From NCBI RefSeq assembly GCF_028863665.1, contig NZ_JARBFX010000002.1, forward strand, positions 310,001 through 374,000: DNA of 64,000 nt, given 5' to 3'. Shown here piece after piece: positions 18,653 through 27,541 of this stretch. The position numbers were made by a program, and so were the translations under genes. The DNA is from Aquabacter sediminis (GTDB lineage Bacteria; Pseudomonadota; Alphaproteobacteria; Rhizobiales; Xanthobacteraceae). How positions within the stretch are numbered: position 1 is the stretch's first letter; each line of letters starts with the position of its first letter. The notes under the pieces were generated by a model. That model did not search any database. It saw nothing but the letters and a program-made list of their open reading frames with translations, and had not been told where the DNA came from.

Positions 18653-20371
18653 TCAGCCACCCTCTGTGAGGCGGGCGCGCTCGCGGGCGCGGGCCTCGTC
18701 CAGATGGGTCATCACCGCCTCCTCGGACAGGCCGAGATTGCGCAGGACAAGGCCGGCCAGATGCAGGCTCGCCTCCACCGCTTCCGGGATCACGTCGCGC
18801 GCACCCAGCGCCGCCAGCCGCCGGGCATGGGCGGCATCCTTCACGCGGGCAAGCACCACCGCGTCCGGCTTGAGGCGAAGCGCGGCGCGCACCATGGCCT
18901 CGGCGGCATGGGCCTCGTCCAAGGTGACGACCACCGCGCTCGCCCGCTCCAGCGCCACGCGGGCGAGGATCTCCTCGCGGCTGGCATCGCCCAGGAACAC
19001 CTGGCGCCCCGCCGCCCGCTCCAGCCGCACGCGCACCGCATCGGCATCCAGCGCCACGAAGGGCACGCTTTGGGCCTCCAGGCTCTCGGCCACGATCCGC
19101 CCCACCCGGCCGAATCCGCCGATCACCACATGCCCCCCCTCCGGCACGCTGAAGACCTGGGCATCCTGCAGTGCCCGCTCCAGCCGCACCCGCACCGCGC
19201 CGCCGGCCTGGGCGAGCCAGGGGGTCAGCACCAGTGTCAGCGTCACCACCGCCACGATGAAGCCGGCCGCCTGCCCCTCCAGCACGCCCTTCGCCTGGAG
19301 CAGGCCGATGACCACGAAGGCGAACTCGCCGGTCTGGGAGAGCAGCAGCCCCAGTTCGCCCGCAAGCGGGGCCTCCACCTTCAGGAGGCGGGCGGCACCA
19401 TAGGTGGCGGCGAACTTGGCCAGGATCACCCCTGCCGCCGCCACCAGCACCCAATGGAGCTCGGGCAGGATGGCGGACAGGTCCACTCCCATGCCCACAG
19501 AGACGAAGAAAACGCCGATCAGCAGCCCCTTGAAGGGCTCAAGATCCACCGAAATCTGGTGCTGGTAGACGGTGCCCGACAGCAGCATGCCAGACAGGAA
19601 GGCGCCGAGCGCCGCGGAGAGGCCCGCCGCCTGGGTGAGGCCCGCCGTGCCCGCCACCACCACCAAGGTCACCGCCATCAGCAGGTCCCGCGCCCCGGTG
19701 CGGGCGGCGGCCCCGACGAGGGGGCCCAGCACGAAGCGACCCGCCAGCAGGATGATCCCCACCGCCGCCACGCCTTTCAGGAGCGCCAGCCCGACCACCA
19801 GCGCCAGGTTCTGCACCGGCCCGCCGATCAGTTCCGCCGCCAGCAGCACCGCCACCACGGCCAGATCCTGGAACAGCAGGATGGCCAGCGCCGTCTTGCC
19901 GATGGGCGCGGTGGCGCGCCGCTCCGAGACCAGGATCTGCATCACCAAGGCGGTGGAGGACATGGCCAGCGCCACGCCCGTCACCACGGCGAGGTCCGTG
20001 GAGAGGCCGCACACGGCAAGCCCCGCCGCCAGCAGCGCGCCGGAGAAGATCACCTGCAGCAGGCCGAGCCCGAACACCTCGCGCCGCAGCGCCCACAGCT
20101 TCTGGGCGGAGAATTCCAGGCCCAGCAGGAACAAGAGGAAGATGACGCCCAGCTCGCCGAACTGCGCCGCGCGGTGCTGGTCGGTGATGGTGAGATAGGA
20201 GAGCGCCGGCACCTGCCCCGCCCATTGGCCGAGGCCATGGGGGCCGAGCAGCGCCCCGAGCGCGATGAAGCCCACCACCGCGCTCACCCGCGCCCGGTGG
20301 AACAGGGGGATGAGGATGCCCGCCGCCACCAGGTAGACGAGCACATCCTTCAGCCACATGGCGTTATGCAT
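18653..20371 (-). CDS. KefC-like cation:proton antiporter (CPA2 family)
   Basis: This 572-residue membrane protein belongs to the monovalent cation:proton antiporter-2 family. It has about twelve hydrophobic segments (residues 5-385), including FLLFLLGLEFS and MSSTALVMQIL. A cytoplasmic TrkA-N domain (about 400-520) shows the Rossmann loop VIGGFGRVGR. The architecture matches KefB/KefC/YbaL-type potassium efflux systems. No ancillary KefF/KefG gene lies beside it, so glutathione gating cannot be claimed. It lies 73 bases upstream of cobC on the same strand and may share its transcript. Confidence 0.92.
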   Translation of the reverse strand: MHNAMWLKDVLVYLVAAGILIPLFHRARVSAVVGFIALGALLGPHGLGQWAGQVPALSYLTITDQHRAAQFGELGVIFLLFLLGLEFSAQKLWALRREVFGLGLLQVIFSGALLAAGLAVCGLSTDLAVVTGVALAMSSTALVMQILVSERRATAPIGKTALAILLFQDLAVVAVLLAAELIGGPVQNLALVVGLALLKGVAAVGIILLAGRFVLGPLVGAAARTGARDLLMAVTLVVVAGTAGLTQAAGLSAALGAFLSGMLLSGTVYQHQISVDLEPFKGLLIGVFFVSVGMGVDLSAILPELHWVLVAAAGVILAKFAATYGAARLLKVEAPLAGELGLLLSQTGEFAFVVIGLLQAKGVLEGQAAGFIVAVVTLTLVLTPWLAQAGGAVRVRLERALQDAQVFSVPEGGHVVIGGFGRVGRIVAESLEAQSVPFVALDADAVRVRLERAAGRQVFLGDASREEILARVALERASAVVVTLDEAHAAEAMVRAALRLKPDAVVLARVKDAAHARRLAALGARDVIPEAVEASLHLAGLVLRNLGLSEEAVMTHLDEARARERARLTEGG

Positions 20372-20475
20372 CGCCCTCGCCCGCTCTCGCCCGCCGGTGG
20401 GCCTGCCCCTCCGTCACCTTCCCATGGCGAGGCTGCGCCAACCTTGATCGAAACGACCTTTTCGCGGCGTTTGGC

Positions 20476-21012
20476 CTATTTCCCGCCGAACAGGCCGGTG
20501 GAGACCTTGTCGCCCACCGCGATGCCGAGCCGTTTCGCCGCCCCGCCGGGGATTTCCAGCACCGCGCGCACCGGCTCGCCCGAGGAGATGGTGGCCTCGG
20601 ACATAGGGGTGGTCATGGCGGCGATGCGGGCGATGGCGCCGTCGGCGCGGATGAACAGCATGTCGAGGGGGATGTAGGTGTTCTTCATCCACATATAGAC
20701 CATCTGGTCGGCGCCGAAATCGAACAGCATGCCCTGCCGCTCGGGCAATTCCTTCCGGTACATGAGACCGGTGGTGCGCTGCTGTTCCGTGCGCGCCATC
20801 TCCACCTCCAGCACCACCACGCCGTTGCGGGTGGCGATCTCCAGCGGATCGAGCTGCGCCGCCGCCACCGGGGCGGACAGGAGCGCCAGCATCAGGCAGA
20901 GCCCGGCGGCGAGGGCCGCCAGGGAGCGTTCGCGGAAGGCGGCGAAGTGGCGGGCGGCCGGACGGCGCGCCGCGCGCAGGCTCGGGCGCAGGGCCAAAGT
21001 CGAGACGGACAT
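20476..21012 (-). CDS. Secreted DUF192 protein
   Basis: This 178-residue protein has a twin-arginine-like, positively charged N terminus followed by a hydrophobic stretch and an A-x-A cleavage region (SAPVAAAQ), so it is probably exported. The mature part is a DUF192 domain with TTGLMYRKELP, FDFGADQMVYMWMKNTYIPLDM and LEIPGG. Function in the family is unknown. The chosen ATG at 21010-21012 (MSVSTLALRP) is followed by the charged, Arg-rich signal; an ATG eight codons earlier is possible, but longer versions contain non-protein-like sequence. Confidence 0.88.
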   Translation of the reverse strand: MSVSTLALRPSLRAARRPAARHFAAFRERSLAALAAGLCLMLALLSAPVAAAQLDPLEIATRNGVVVLEVEMARTEQQRTTGLMYRKELPERQGMLFDFGADQMVYMWMKNTYIPLDMLFIRADGAIARIAAMTTPMSEATISSGEPVRAVLEIPGGAAKRLGIAVGDKVSTGLFGGK

Positions 21013-21238
21013 AAGCGGACCTCGATAAACGCGCATTCGCCTCCGCCTTACAGCACCCGCCGCCGTCGGGCCAGGGGTGGGAGGGGGATGTCGAAGGGGC
21101 AGGAGGGGAGACGGGCGACGCGGATCGCGGTCGATTTCCCCCTTCGCCTTTGCTCGCGGATCGTCACGCGGCCAGGGCGCCTCTGCACGCTGCCATCCGA
21201 ACGGCCGAGGCTTTAAGGGTCGCCTCGGCCGCCGAAGG

Positions 21239-22225
21239 TCACTTGTGCACCTGAAGGACGATCTTCCCGAACCCACCGCCGGCCTCCATGGCGCAATGCG
21301 CGTCGGCCGCCTCCGCCAGCGGGAAGACCTGGCCGACGATCGGCTTCAGCTTGCCATCAGCGAACAGGGGAAGCGCCCCTTCGGCGAAGCGGCGCACCAT
21401 GGCCCGCTTCTCGTCGCTGCTGCGGGACTTCATGACCGTGCCGATGAGGCGCAGATGATTGTGCAGAACGAGCCCCAGCGGGATCTCCGCGCTGTCCTTG
21501 CCCCCCAGCAGGCCCACCTGCACGAGGCGCCCGCCGGGGGCCAGGCTGCGCAGATTGCGGGCGAGATAGTCACAGCCAACGAAGTCGACGATCACATCCA
21601 CGCCCCGCCCGTGCGTGGCGTCGCGCGTGCCCTGTTCGAAATCCTCCGACCGATAGTCGAACACCCTCTCGGCCCCGAGGCGCAGGACATCGGGGCGGCG
21701 CTCGGCACTGGCGGTGGCGAAGACGCGGGCACCAAGGGCGTGGGCGATCTCCACAGCGGCGGAGCCGACGCCGCCGGCGGCGGCATGAATGAGCACGGCC
21801 ATGCCCTTCTCAGTGCCGCCGAGATTCACGACCGCCTCCCACGCGGTGACGAAGGATTCCATCACCGCCGCCGCCTCCAGAAAGGTGAGGGGATCGGGAA
21901 TGCGCACGGCCATGTCCCGGTCCACACGGGCATATTCCGCATAGGCGCCACCGCCCACGATGGCCATGACCCGGTCACCCGGTCGGATGTCGGCGACCGC
22001 GCTGCCCACGGCGACCACCTCGCCGGCCACTTCCAGGCCCAGCAGCTCGCTCTCGCCATACTGCTGGTTCCCATAGCGGCCCTGCCTTTGCAGCAGGTCC
22101 GCACGGTTAACGCCAGCGGCCATCACCTTGACCAGGAGATCGGTCGGGCGGGGCTGCGGCATGGGCACCTCGGCCAGACGCAGGACATCCGCGCCGCCGA
22201 AGTCCGCATAGGTGATCGCCTTCAT
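21239..22225 (-). CDS. NADPH:quinone oxidoreductase-like (zinc-free MDR family)
   Basis: This 328-residue member of the zinc-independent medium-chain dehydrogenase family reduces quinones or other electrophilic enones with NADPH. It opens MKAITYADFGGADVLRL and has GVNRADLLQRQGRY plus the dinucleotide-binding segment IHAAAGGVGSAAVEIA. The zinc-ligand cysteines of alcohol dehydrogenases are missing. Its ATG overlaps the stop of the SRPBCC-like gene (ATGA), so the two are co-translated. A LysR regulator is divergent from the pair, which suggests induction by a small molecule. The true substrate is not visible from sequence. Confidence 0.92.
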   Translation of the reverse strand: MKAITYADFGGADVLRLAEVPMPQPRPTDLLVKVMAAGVNRADLLQRQGRYGNQQYGESELLGLEVAGEVVAVGSAVADIRPGDRVMAIVGGGAYAEYARVDRDMAVRIPDPLTFLEAAAVMESFVTAWEAVVNLGGTEKGMAVLIHAAAGGVGSAAVEIAHALGARVFATASAERRPDVLRLGAERVFDYRSEDFEQGTRDATHGRGVDVIVDFVGCDYLARNLRSLAPGGRLVQVGLLGGKDSAEIPLGLVLHNHLRLIGTVMKSRSSDEKRAMVRRFAEGALPLFADGKLKPIVGQVFPLAEAADAHCAMEAGGGFGKIVLQVHK

Positions 22226-22770
22226 GTCACATTGGCCTTGCCGAGCGCGCGGCGGGCGATGCTGGCGGCGAACAGCGGGGTTTCGCGGCGGTTATGGTCG
22301 CCGCCGGCCTCCTGCCGGGCTGCTGCCGCCTGCTCGAAGGTCTGGTTGTGCGCGGCGAGGAAGTCCATGAACACGTCGGTGGGGTGGGAGGTGACCCGGT
22401 TGGTGTAGCGGGTGCGCCCGTTCTCGCCCGGCTCGGCCATGAGTTCCCAGATCACGTTGACCTGCGTGCGGCCCACCGGCGTGAACACGTCCGAGATGGA
22501 GTTCATCCGGCAATAGGTCGCCGTCGCTTCCTCGGCCACATAGTGCTGGATGACCAGCCCGGTGCCGATCATCTCCACATTGATCACCATGCGCTGGCCC
22601 GCATCGGTGGTGGTCACGCCTGAGCCGATATGGTCGGGCGGGCAGCAGCGCAGATATTCCGCTTCCGGCAAGGTGAACAGCCATTCGGCGATATCGACCT
22701 TCTCCACGGCGACATCAATCTCGGCGGAAAAGGCCGACTGCGAGAGAAGTTTGTCGGTGAGGATTTTCAT
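22222..22770 (-). CDS. SRPBCC-like protein of unknown function
   Basis: This 182-residue protein starts at the ATG at 22768-22770 (MKILTDKLLSQSAFSAEIDV), preceded by a GGGATC box. A longer frame from 22851 adds unlikely residues. The layout, with alternating strands and segments such as NVIWELMAEPGENG and TRYTNRVTSHP, resembles START/SRPBCC ligand-binding folds, but I do not recognise a named family. It is coupled by four bases to the quinone oxidoreductase gene and divergent from a LysR regulator. It may bind or process the same small molecule; that is inference. Confidence 0.75.
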   Translation of the reverse strand: MKILTDKLLSQSAFSAEIDVAVEKVDIAEWLFTLPEAEYLRCCPPDHIGSGVTTTDAGQRMVINVEMIGTGLVIQHYVAEEATATYCRMNSISDVFTPVGRTQVNVIWELMAEPGENGRTRYTNRVTSHPTDVFMDFLAAHNQTFEQAAAARQEAGGDHNRRETPLFAASIARRALGKANVT

Positions 22771-23169
22771 GATGATCCCTTTTGTCTGAAGAGCTTGGCA
22801 GCCAGATGGTGAGCTTTCGGGGACGCGGGCCAGCCGCGCCTTGCATGCCATTGCGTGTGATTGGTCTTCAGCGATCGCTCTGGCGAGGAAGACGTTCCCT
22901 CCGCCTTCCGATGAACAATAGCCCGCAGGATCGACTATTTATCTAATACTTGACTTTCATATCTTGATTGCATCGTATAGAAATCCATATCAGAGTATAA
23001 TTTCTGCAGACATCACCACCAGAAACGCAGCGTCAGCGCAGTGGTTTATAGCTACCTGCAACCACAGACACATGTAAGATGCCTGCGGTTCTGAAATGAT
23101 TTAATGCTTCTACTGCCGGAGAAGGATAAGCCGTATTCCTCCGCAAACGGCTTTGCCAGGGGCGCAAAG
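22771..23169. promoter_or_regulatory. AT-rich divergent promoter region
   Basis: This 399-base gap separates the SRPBCC/quinone-oxidoreductase pair from the LysR gene. Bases 22920-23110 are clearly richer in A and T than the flanks. They include TTGACT at about 22951 and TATACT on the minus strand near 23000, so promoters for both sides and the LysR operator probably lie here. I could not define a convincing T-N11-A palindrome. Confidence 0.45.
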
Positions 23170-24090
23170 ATGAGACCTCACTTCGCCGAGCATCTCTCCA
23201 CCTTCGTGGATGTGGTGCGGGCCGGAAGCTTTTCCGCCGCCGCCCGCAAGCGCGCCATGACGCCTTCGGCGGTGATCCGCCATATCGATGCCCTTGAGGC
23301 GGATCTGGGGGTGGCCCTGCTGATCCGGTCAACCCGCGCCTTGGCATTGACCGATGCCGGTCGCCGCCTCAACGACAAGGCGCAGCCGCTCCTCGACCAG
23401 TTGGCGGATACCCATGCGGAGATCTCCGCCTTCGAGGGGTCGGTCTCCGGCACGTTGCGGATCGCCTGTTTCCCCACCTTCGGCCGGCGCTACGTGCTAC
23501 CGGCCATCGCCGCGCTGCAGGCCGAGCATCCCGCGCTCAAGGTCGAGCTTGATCTGACGGAATTGCTGGCCGATCCGGTGCTCGAACGCCTTGATGTGGT
23601 GGTCCGCATGGGGGCGCTGCCCGACAGCACGCTGATCGCCACCAAGCTCGCGCCATTATACCGGCTGCTGGTGGCGAACCCGGCCTATCTGGCGCGGGCG
23701 GGCGAGCCCAAGGTCCCCGCCGACCTGTCGTCCCATCGCCTCATCGATAAGCTGCACGGGGCCGATCTTCTCGGCTGGCGCGACGTGATCGGCTGTCCCG
23801 CCGGGGAGGATGGCAAGGGAGTGGTGACGTTCCGCTCGGACGATTTCGACGTCCAGCGGGCCGCCGCCGAGGCCGCACTCGGCATTGCCCTGCTGCCCAG
23901 TTGGGTGGTGGGACCGGATGTGAAGGCCGGAAAACTCGTCCGATTGCCGCTGGAGGGCGAGACGTGGAATGCCGAGCCCACCGGCATCTACCTTCTGCGC
24001 GCCTTGCCGCAGCCCAGTGCAAAGGTCAGGGCCTTCACACACGTCCTGCGGAACGCCATCGGACAGCCTCCCATCTGGGACCCAGGCTGA
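23170..24090 (+). CDS. LysR-family transcriptional regulator
   Basis: This 306-residue regulator has an N-terminal winged helix-turn-helix (FVDVVRAGSFSAAARKRAM, then PSAVIRHIDALE; residues 10-65). A C-terminal periplasmic-binding-like effector domain follows from about residue 90 (GTLRIACFPTFGRRYV). The ATG at 23170 matches the family N terminus; the frame extends 22 codons further upstream without similarity. LysR proteins usually control the divergent gene, here the SRPBCC/quinone-oxidoreductase pair. The effector is unknown. Confidence 0.93.
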   Translation: MRPHFAEHLSTFVDVVRAGSFSAAARKRAMTPSAVIRHIDALEADLGVALLIRSTRALALTDAGRRLNDKAQPLLDQLADTHAEISAFEGSVSGTLRIACFPTFGRRYVLPAIAALQAEHPALKVELDLTELLADPVLERLDVVVRMGALPDSTLIATKLAPLYRLLVANPAYLARAGEPKVPADLSSHRLIDKLHGADLLGWRDVIGCPAGEDGKGVVTFRSDDFDVQRAAAEAALGIALLPSWVVGPDVKAGKLVRLPLEGETWNAEPTGIYLLRALPQPSAKVRAFTHVLRNAIGQPPIWDPG

Positions 24091-24156
24091 TCGACGAGGG
24101 GACAGCTGCCGCCTGCGAGCCGTCCGCTGACGGCTGTCCGCCGCAGTACGCCCCTC

Positions 24157-24876
24157 TCAATGCGCCCCCGGCAGCCCGTCCTGCGCCTTCACGTCGGTGG
24201 CCATGCGGCCCTTGGGGGTGTCGCCGAAGCGCACCAGGACGGCCTGGCCCGGCCGCAGCTCGGTGAGGCCGTTGCGGCGCAGGGTTTCCATATGGACGAA
24301 GATGTCCGGCGAGGCCTCGCCCTGGGTGAGGAAGCCGAAGCCGCGCAGGCGGTTGAACCATTTCACCGTGGCCGGCTCGAAGCCGCCGGTGGGGGCGATA
24401 GTCGCGCGGGCGCGGGTGGGCGCGGGAATGGTCACCGGCACGGCGGTGGACAGGTCCAGCGACAGGACGCGGAAGGCCTGCATGCCCTTGGCCCGCTGCA
24501 CCGCCTCGCAGACGATGCGGGCGCCCTCAATGGCGGTCTGGAAGCCGTCGCGCCGCAGGCAGGTCACGTGCACCAGCACGTCCGCGCCGCCGCCATCGGG
24601 CACGATGAAGCCATAGCCCTTGGCCACGTCGAACCATTTGATGGTGCCGGCAATCTCGATGAGTCCCACCGGATCCTGGTTTTCAGGTGTCTCACCACTC
24701 ACGGGCGCCTCACGGGGCATCTCGCCTTCCGGCGGCACGCCGCAGGCCCGGCCATGACCTTTGTCCCCGGTGCCGGGCGCCGGTGCACCGGGTCGCGTCG
24801 CCATGCCGGGCGTCCCCGCCAGATCGCCGGAAGGCCCGGCATTGGCCGGTTCGATCCCTCGTCCGTGAGACCCCAT
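24157..24876 (-). CDS. Protein with two cold-shock domains
   Basis: This 239-residue protein has two cold-shock nucleic-acid-binding domains. The first spans about residues 75-140 (GTIKWFDVAKGYGFIVPDGG, DVLVHVTCL) and the second about 168-232 (ATVKWFNRLRGFGF, DIFVHMETLRR). Both keep the RNP1 and RNP2 aromatic residues. A Gly/Pro-rich N terminus of about 70 residues precedes them. Dual-domain proteins of this kind are usual in Rhizobiales and are thought to act as RNA chaperones. An internal ATG at 24720 has a better GGAAGG box, so the protein could be 187 residues; I kept the longer start because similar proteins begin in the same way. Confidence 0.88.
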   Translation of the reverse strand: MGSHGRGIEPANAGPSGDLAGTPGMATRPGAPAPGTGDKGHGRACGVPPEGEMPREAPVSGETPENQDPVGLIEIAGTIKWFDVAKGYGFIVPDGGGADVLVHVTCLRRDGFQTAIEGARIVCEAVQRAKGMQAFRVLSLDLSTAVPVTIPAPTRARATIAPTGGFEPATVKWFNRLRGFGFLTQGEASPDIFVHMETLRRNGLTELRPGQAVLVRFGDTPKGRMATDVKAQDGLPGAH

Positions 24877-25042
24877 ATGACCTGACCCTACGCACGCGAA
24901 CCCGATTCAACGGCGATAACGCCCACGATAACATTCCCTGCGGCAGCGCACAGCCTTTTCCGGGAGGAAAATCGCCCCGCCCTGCTGCATTGTTGAGCAT
25001 GCGCGACCTTGCGGCACCCGGGTGGATGCAGCGCACGCCCGG

Positions 25043-25825
25043 TCAAGCGGCGAATGCCGCCTCGCCTGCGAAGGGGGCCAGCACGTCGCCGATCTCCTGG
25101 CGGATGACGAGGTCGGCGATATCGTCGAAATCGGTCGGCTCGCGGTTGAGGATGACGAGCCGGGCGCCGTTCCGCTTGGCTTTGAGCGGAAAGCCGGCGG
25201 CGGGATAGACCACCAGGGACGAGCCGATGACGATGAAGAGGTCGGCCTTGCGCGTGAACGCCTCCGCCCGCGCCATCTGGTCCTCGGGCATGGCCTGGCC
25301 GAAGGAGATGGTGGCCGTCTTCACCGGGCCGTCGCAGGCCTCGCAATCGGGCGCGCTGCCGCCCGTGGCCTCGAAGCGGGTGCGCACCCAGTCCAGCCCA
25401 TAGCGTGTGCCGCACTCCAGGCAGGTGGCATAGGTGGTGTTGCCGTGCAGCTCCACCAGGGCCGCGTCGGGGATGCCCGAATCCTGGTGGAGATTGTCGA
25501 TATTCTGGGTGATGATTGCGGCGAGGCGCCCGCGCTCCATCAGCCGCGCCAGCGCCCGGTGGCCGCGCCCGGGGCGGGCCTTTCCGAAGGCCGCGTCCAT
25601 GGCGAACTTGCGCCGCCATGCCTCGTCGCGGGCCGCCTTGTGGGCGACGAAGACGTCGAAGGGGATGGGCTTGTTCTGCGTCCACAATCCGCCGGGGGAG
25701 CGGAAGTCGGGAATGCCGCATTCGGTGGAAATGCCGGCCCCGGTGAAGGCCACCCCGTGGCGGGCGGCGGAGATTAAATCACTGAGCTCGCTCTGCGCGG
25801 TCTTGAGATCGGGCGCCAAGTTCAT
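25043..25825 (-). CDS. NAD-dependent protein deacylase (sirtuin)
   Basis: This 260-residue Sir2-family enzyme removes acyl groups from protein lysines, using NAD. It has the NAD-binding GAGIST at residues 29-34 followed by [12 protein letters not shown] at 107-110 and catalytic His127 in ELHGN. Four zinc cysteines are present at about 135, 138, 161 and 164. The ATG at 25825 follows a GAGGGGGAAGG box; the frame stays open much further upstream but without similarity. This family is also called CobB in enterobacteria, but it has no part in cobalamin ring amidation here. Confidence 0.94.
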   Translation of the reverse strand: MNLAPDLKTAQSELSDLISAARHGVAFTGAGISTECGIPDFRSPGGLWTQNKPIPFDVFVAHKAARDEAWRRKFAMDAAFGKARPGRGHRALARLMERGRLAAIITQNIDNLHQDSGIPDAALVELHGNTTYATCLECGTRYGLDWVRTRFEATGGSAPDCEACDGPVKTATISFGQAMPEDQMARAEAFTRKADLFIVIGSSLVVYPAAGFPLKAKRNGARLVILNREPTDFDDIADLVIRQEIGDVLAPFAGEAAFAA

Positions 25826-25863
25826 ACCTTCCCCCTCGTCCGGCCCTCGCCAGGGGCCGCCAT

Positions 25864-25990
25864 CGGCCGCACGCGGCGCGGCCGGGCCCCCATTCCACCG
25901 GCCGCAGGATGCGGCCGGCCCATTCCCAAAGGCCGTGCGGTGCGCGGCCCACACACTCCACTGGCCGCGCGGCGCGTGGCCGGTCTCACT
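25864..25990. repeat. Four tandem GC-palindromic units
   Basis: Four imperfect units of 28-35 bases begin at about 25864, 25899, 25931 and 25963. Each has a core of the form GGCCGC...GCGGCC that can fold on itself, followed by a pyrimidine-rich spacer ending in ATTCC or ACTCC. They fill the gap between the divergent sirtuin and glyoxalase genes. Their role is unknown. Confidence 0.7.
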
Positions 25991-26002
25991 CCAGGAGCTG
26001 AC

Positions 26003-26425
26003 ATGCGCTTTCTGCACACCATGGTCCGCGTGACGGACATCGATCAATCCCTGGACTTCTACTGCAACAAGTTGGGGCTGACGGAGGTGCGCCGCAAGGA
26101 GGTTCCCCAGGGCCGCTACACCCTGGTCTTCCTCGCCGCCCCCGGCCAGGAGGGCGTGGCCGAGGTGGAGCTGACCTACAATTGGGACCCGGAAGCCTAT
26201 GGCGAGGGCCGCAATTTCGGCCATCTGGCGTTCGAGGTGGACGACATCTACGCCACCTGCGCCAAGCTGCAGGCCGAAGGCGTCACCATCAACCGCCCGC
26301 CGCGCGACGGCTACATGGCCTTCGTGCGCTCCCCCGACAACATCTCCATCGAGCTGCTCCAGAAGGGCGGCGCGAAGGCTCCCGAGGAGCCCTGGGCCAG
26401 CATGCCGAACACCGGCAAGTGGTGA
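26003..26425 (+). CDS. gloA: Lactoylglutathione lyase (glyoxalase I)
   Basis: Glyoxalase I isomerises the methylglyoxal-glutathione hemithioacetal to S-lactoylglutathione, detoxifying methylglyoxal in the cytoplasm. The 140-residue protein has the metal ligands expected of the nickel-type bacterial enzyme: His5 (RFLHTMVRV), Glu56 ([10 protein letters not shown]), His74 (NFGHLAFEV) and Glu117 (ISIELLQ). The ATG at 26003 has an AGGAGC box and gives the normal length. The gene diverges from the sirtuin gene across the tandem palindromic repeat. Confidence 0.95.
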   Translation: MRFLHTMVRVTDIDQSLDFYCNKLGLTEVRRKEVPQGRYTLVFLAAPGQEGVAEVELTYNWDPEAYGEGRNFGHLAFEVDDIYATCAKLQAEGVTINRPPRDGYMAFVRSPDNISIELLQKGGAKAPEEPWASMPNTGKW

Positions 26426-26438
26426 GGCCTTGACGCCC

Positions 26439-26468
26439 GTCTCCCCCGCACCTGGGCGCGGGGGAGAC
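26439..26468 (+). terminator. Terminator-like hairpin after gloA
   Basis: An 11-base perfect stem (GTCTCCCCCGC with GCGGGGGAGAC) encloses an 8-base loop, 14 bases after the gloA stop. There is no T-tract, so termination efficiency is uncertain. Confidence 0.5.
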
Positions 26469-26635
26469 GTCCCCGTATCGCCTGAGCCGCCAGGCTCCCC
26501 ACGCCGAGCCAAAGCCGGGCCGTCCAAACCCTTCTCCCGCAAGGGCCGGACTGAGATCTCCACAGCCCCGCTCAAATTCCCCCGCCCCCGGGCTTGCCTG
26601 CCGCCGGCCCTCCCCCTATAAGGGCCACCCTGTCC

Positions 26636-26710
26636 GCGCCCTTCGTCTATCGGTTAGGACGCCACCCTTTCACGGTGGAGAGAGGGGTTCGACTCCCCTA
26701 GGGCGCGCCA
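26636..26710 (+). tRNA. tRNA-Glu (anticodon UUC)
   Basis: The sequence folds as a complete cloverleaf. The acceptor stem pairs GCGCCCT with AGGGCGC, and the anticodon stem CCACC/GGTGG encloses the loop CTTTCAC with anticodon TTC. The T-arm is GGGGTTCGACTCCCC, and CCA is encoded at 26708-26710. tRNA genes of this type are common integration targets, and the next genes downstream differ in base composition from their surroundings. Confidence 0.96.
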
Positions 26711-26759
26711 GACAGGTTTGCATTTAGAGAAGCATCCGAAAATGCCGGCACTTAGCTTC

Positions 26760-27488
26760 CTAAACATCTGAAGCTGAGGAAACGGATTTTTCATTGTGAG
26801 CAGATCTAGCCGCTTCCAGATCACTGTCGTTTACTTCAATCCAAGCCTCAAGCCGATCCATTAATTGAATCCAAACCGAATCATACTCAAAAATAAACGT
26901 ATCCATGCAAATCTTCATTAGAGAAATATGTTCTTCACCATAGATTTTCATCCAGTTATTGGAGAAATCAGTCTCAAATTCTTCAGAATTTGAAACTGAA
27001 TAACCGAGTCCCATTCCACCCCAATTTGGATGCGCACTTTCCGAAAGGTCTTGATATATCTTCACCAGCCCTGGATACTTATCATCACATTTTGACAAAA
27101 TGGTTAGTATATTTATTGACTTGTAAGGAGTTAATTCATCCCTTGAACCAATAAGCAATTCGCACGTCTTACGCTCGAATACAAAAAAATCCAACCTTCC
27201 ATCGACGACATCTCGCATAATAAAATTCATATATATAAGCAATGAGAGCGTTTCAAATCCGCTTCTAACCAGTATTCGCGCGCCAAGACCATGCCCACTC
27301 GTGTGTAAAACATAAGATTGATGCATTAAATCATGTACTCTCCAGAACACAAGCTCCCTAAGAACCCAACAGCGGAGCGGCGCCTTCCACTTATAAACAG
27401 TATCACTCCGCGCCAATAGACCCGCAACAGGGATGCGTTGGACCAACGCACTCCTCCAACACGATAGAGTCTCTTCAATTCCGCGCAT
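26760..27488 (-). CDS. Hypothetical protein, low-GC orphan
   Basis: This 242-residue protein is not recognised with confidence. It is rich in Ile, Phe, Ser and Asn, and its DNA is far richer in A and T than the neighbouring genes, which points to acquisition from elsewhere. The middle contains a hydrophobic helix-like segment (ARILVRSGFETLSLLIYMNF, about residues 69-88) of a kind seen in DUF5677-type proteins; this resemblance is weak. It lies 49 bases from tRNA-Glu and next to a broken antitoxin gene. There is no signal peptide. The ATG at 27488 has a poor ribosome-binding site. Confidence 0.7.
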   Translation of the reverse strand: MRGIEETLSCWRSALVQRIPVAGLLARSDTVYKWKAPLRCWVLRELVFWRVHDLMHQSYVLHTSGHGLGARILVRSGFETLSLLIYMNFIMRDVVDGRLDFFVFERKTCELLIGSRDELTPYKSINILTILSKCDDKYPGLVKIYQDLSESAHPNWGGMGLGYSVSNSEEFETDFSNNWMKIYGEEHISLMKICMDTFIFEYDSVWIQLMDRLEAWIEVNDSDLEAARSAHNEKSVSSASDV

Positions 27489-27541
27489 TTATCAGCGGCC
27501 TTAATTGAACAAGCGGAGACCCTAAAGGTGAACTTGGATCC

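Noticed and set aside
25043-26575. A 510-residue version of the sirtuin with a long N-terminal extension
   Set aside because: The extra residues overlap the glyoxalase gene on the other strand and the tandem repeat, and the start at 25825 has a good ribosome-binding site.
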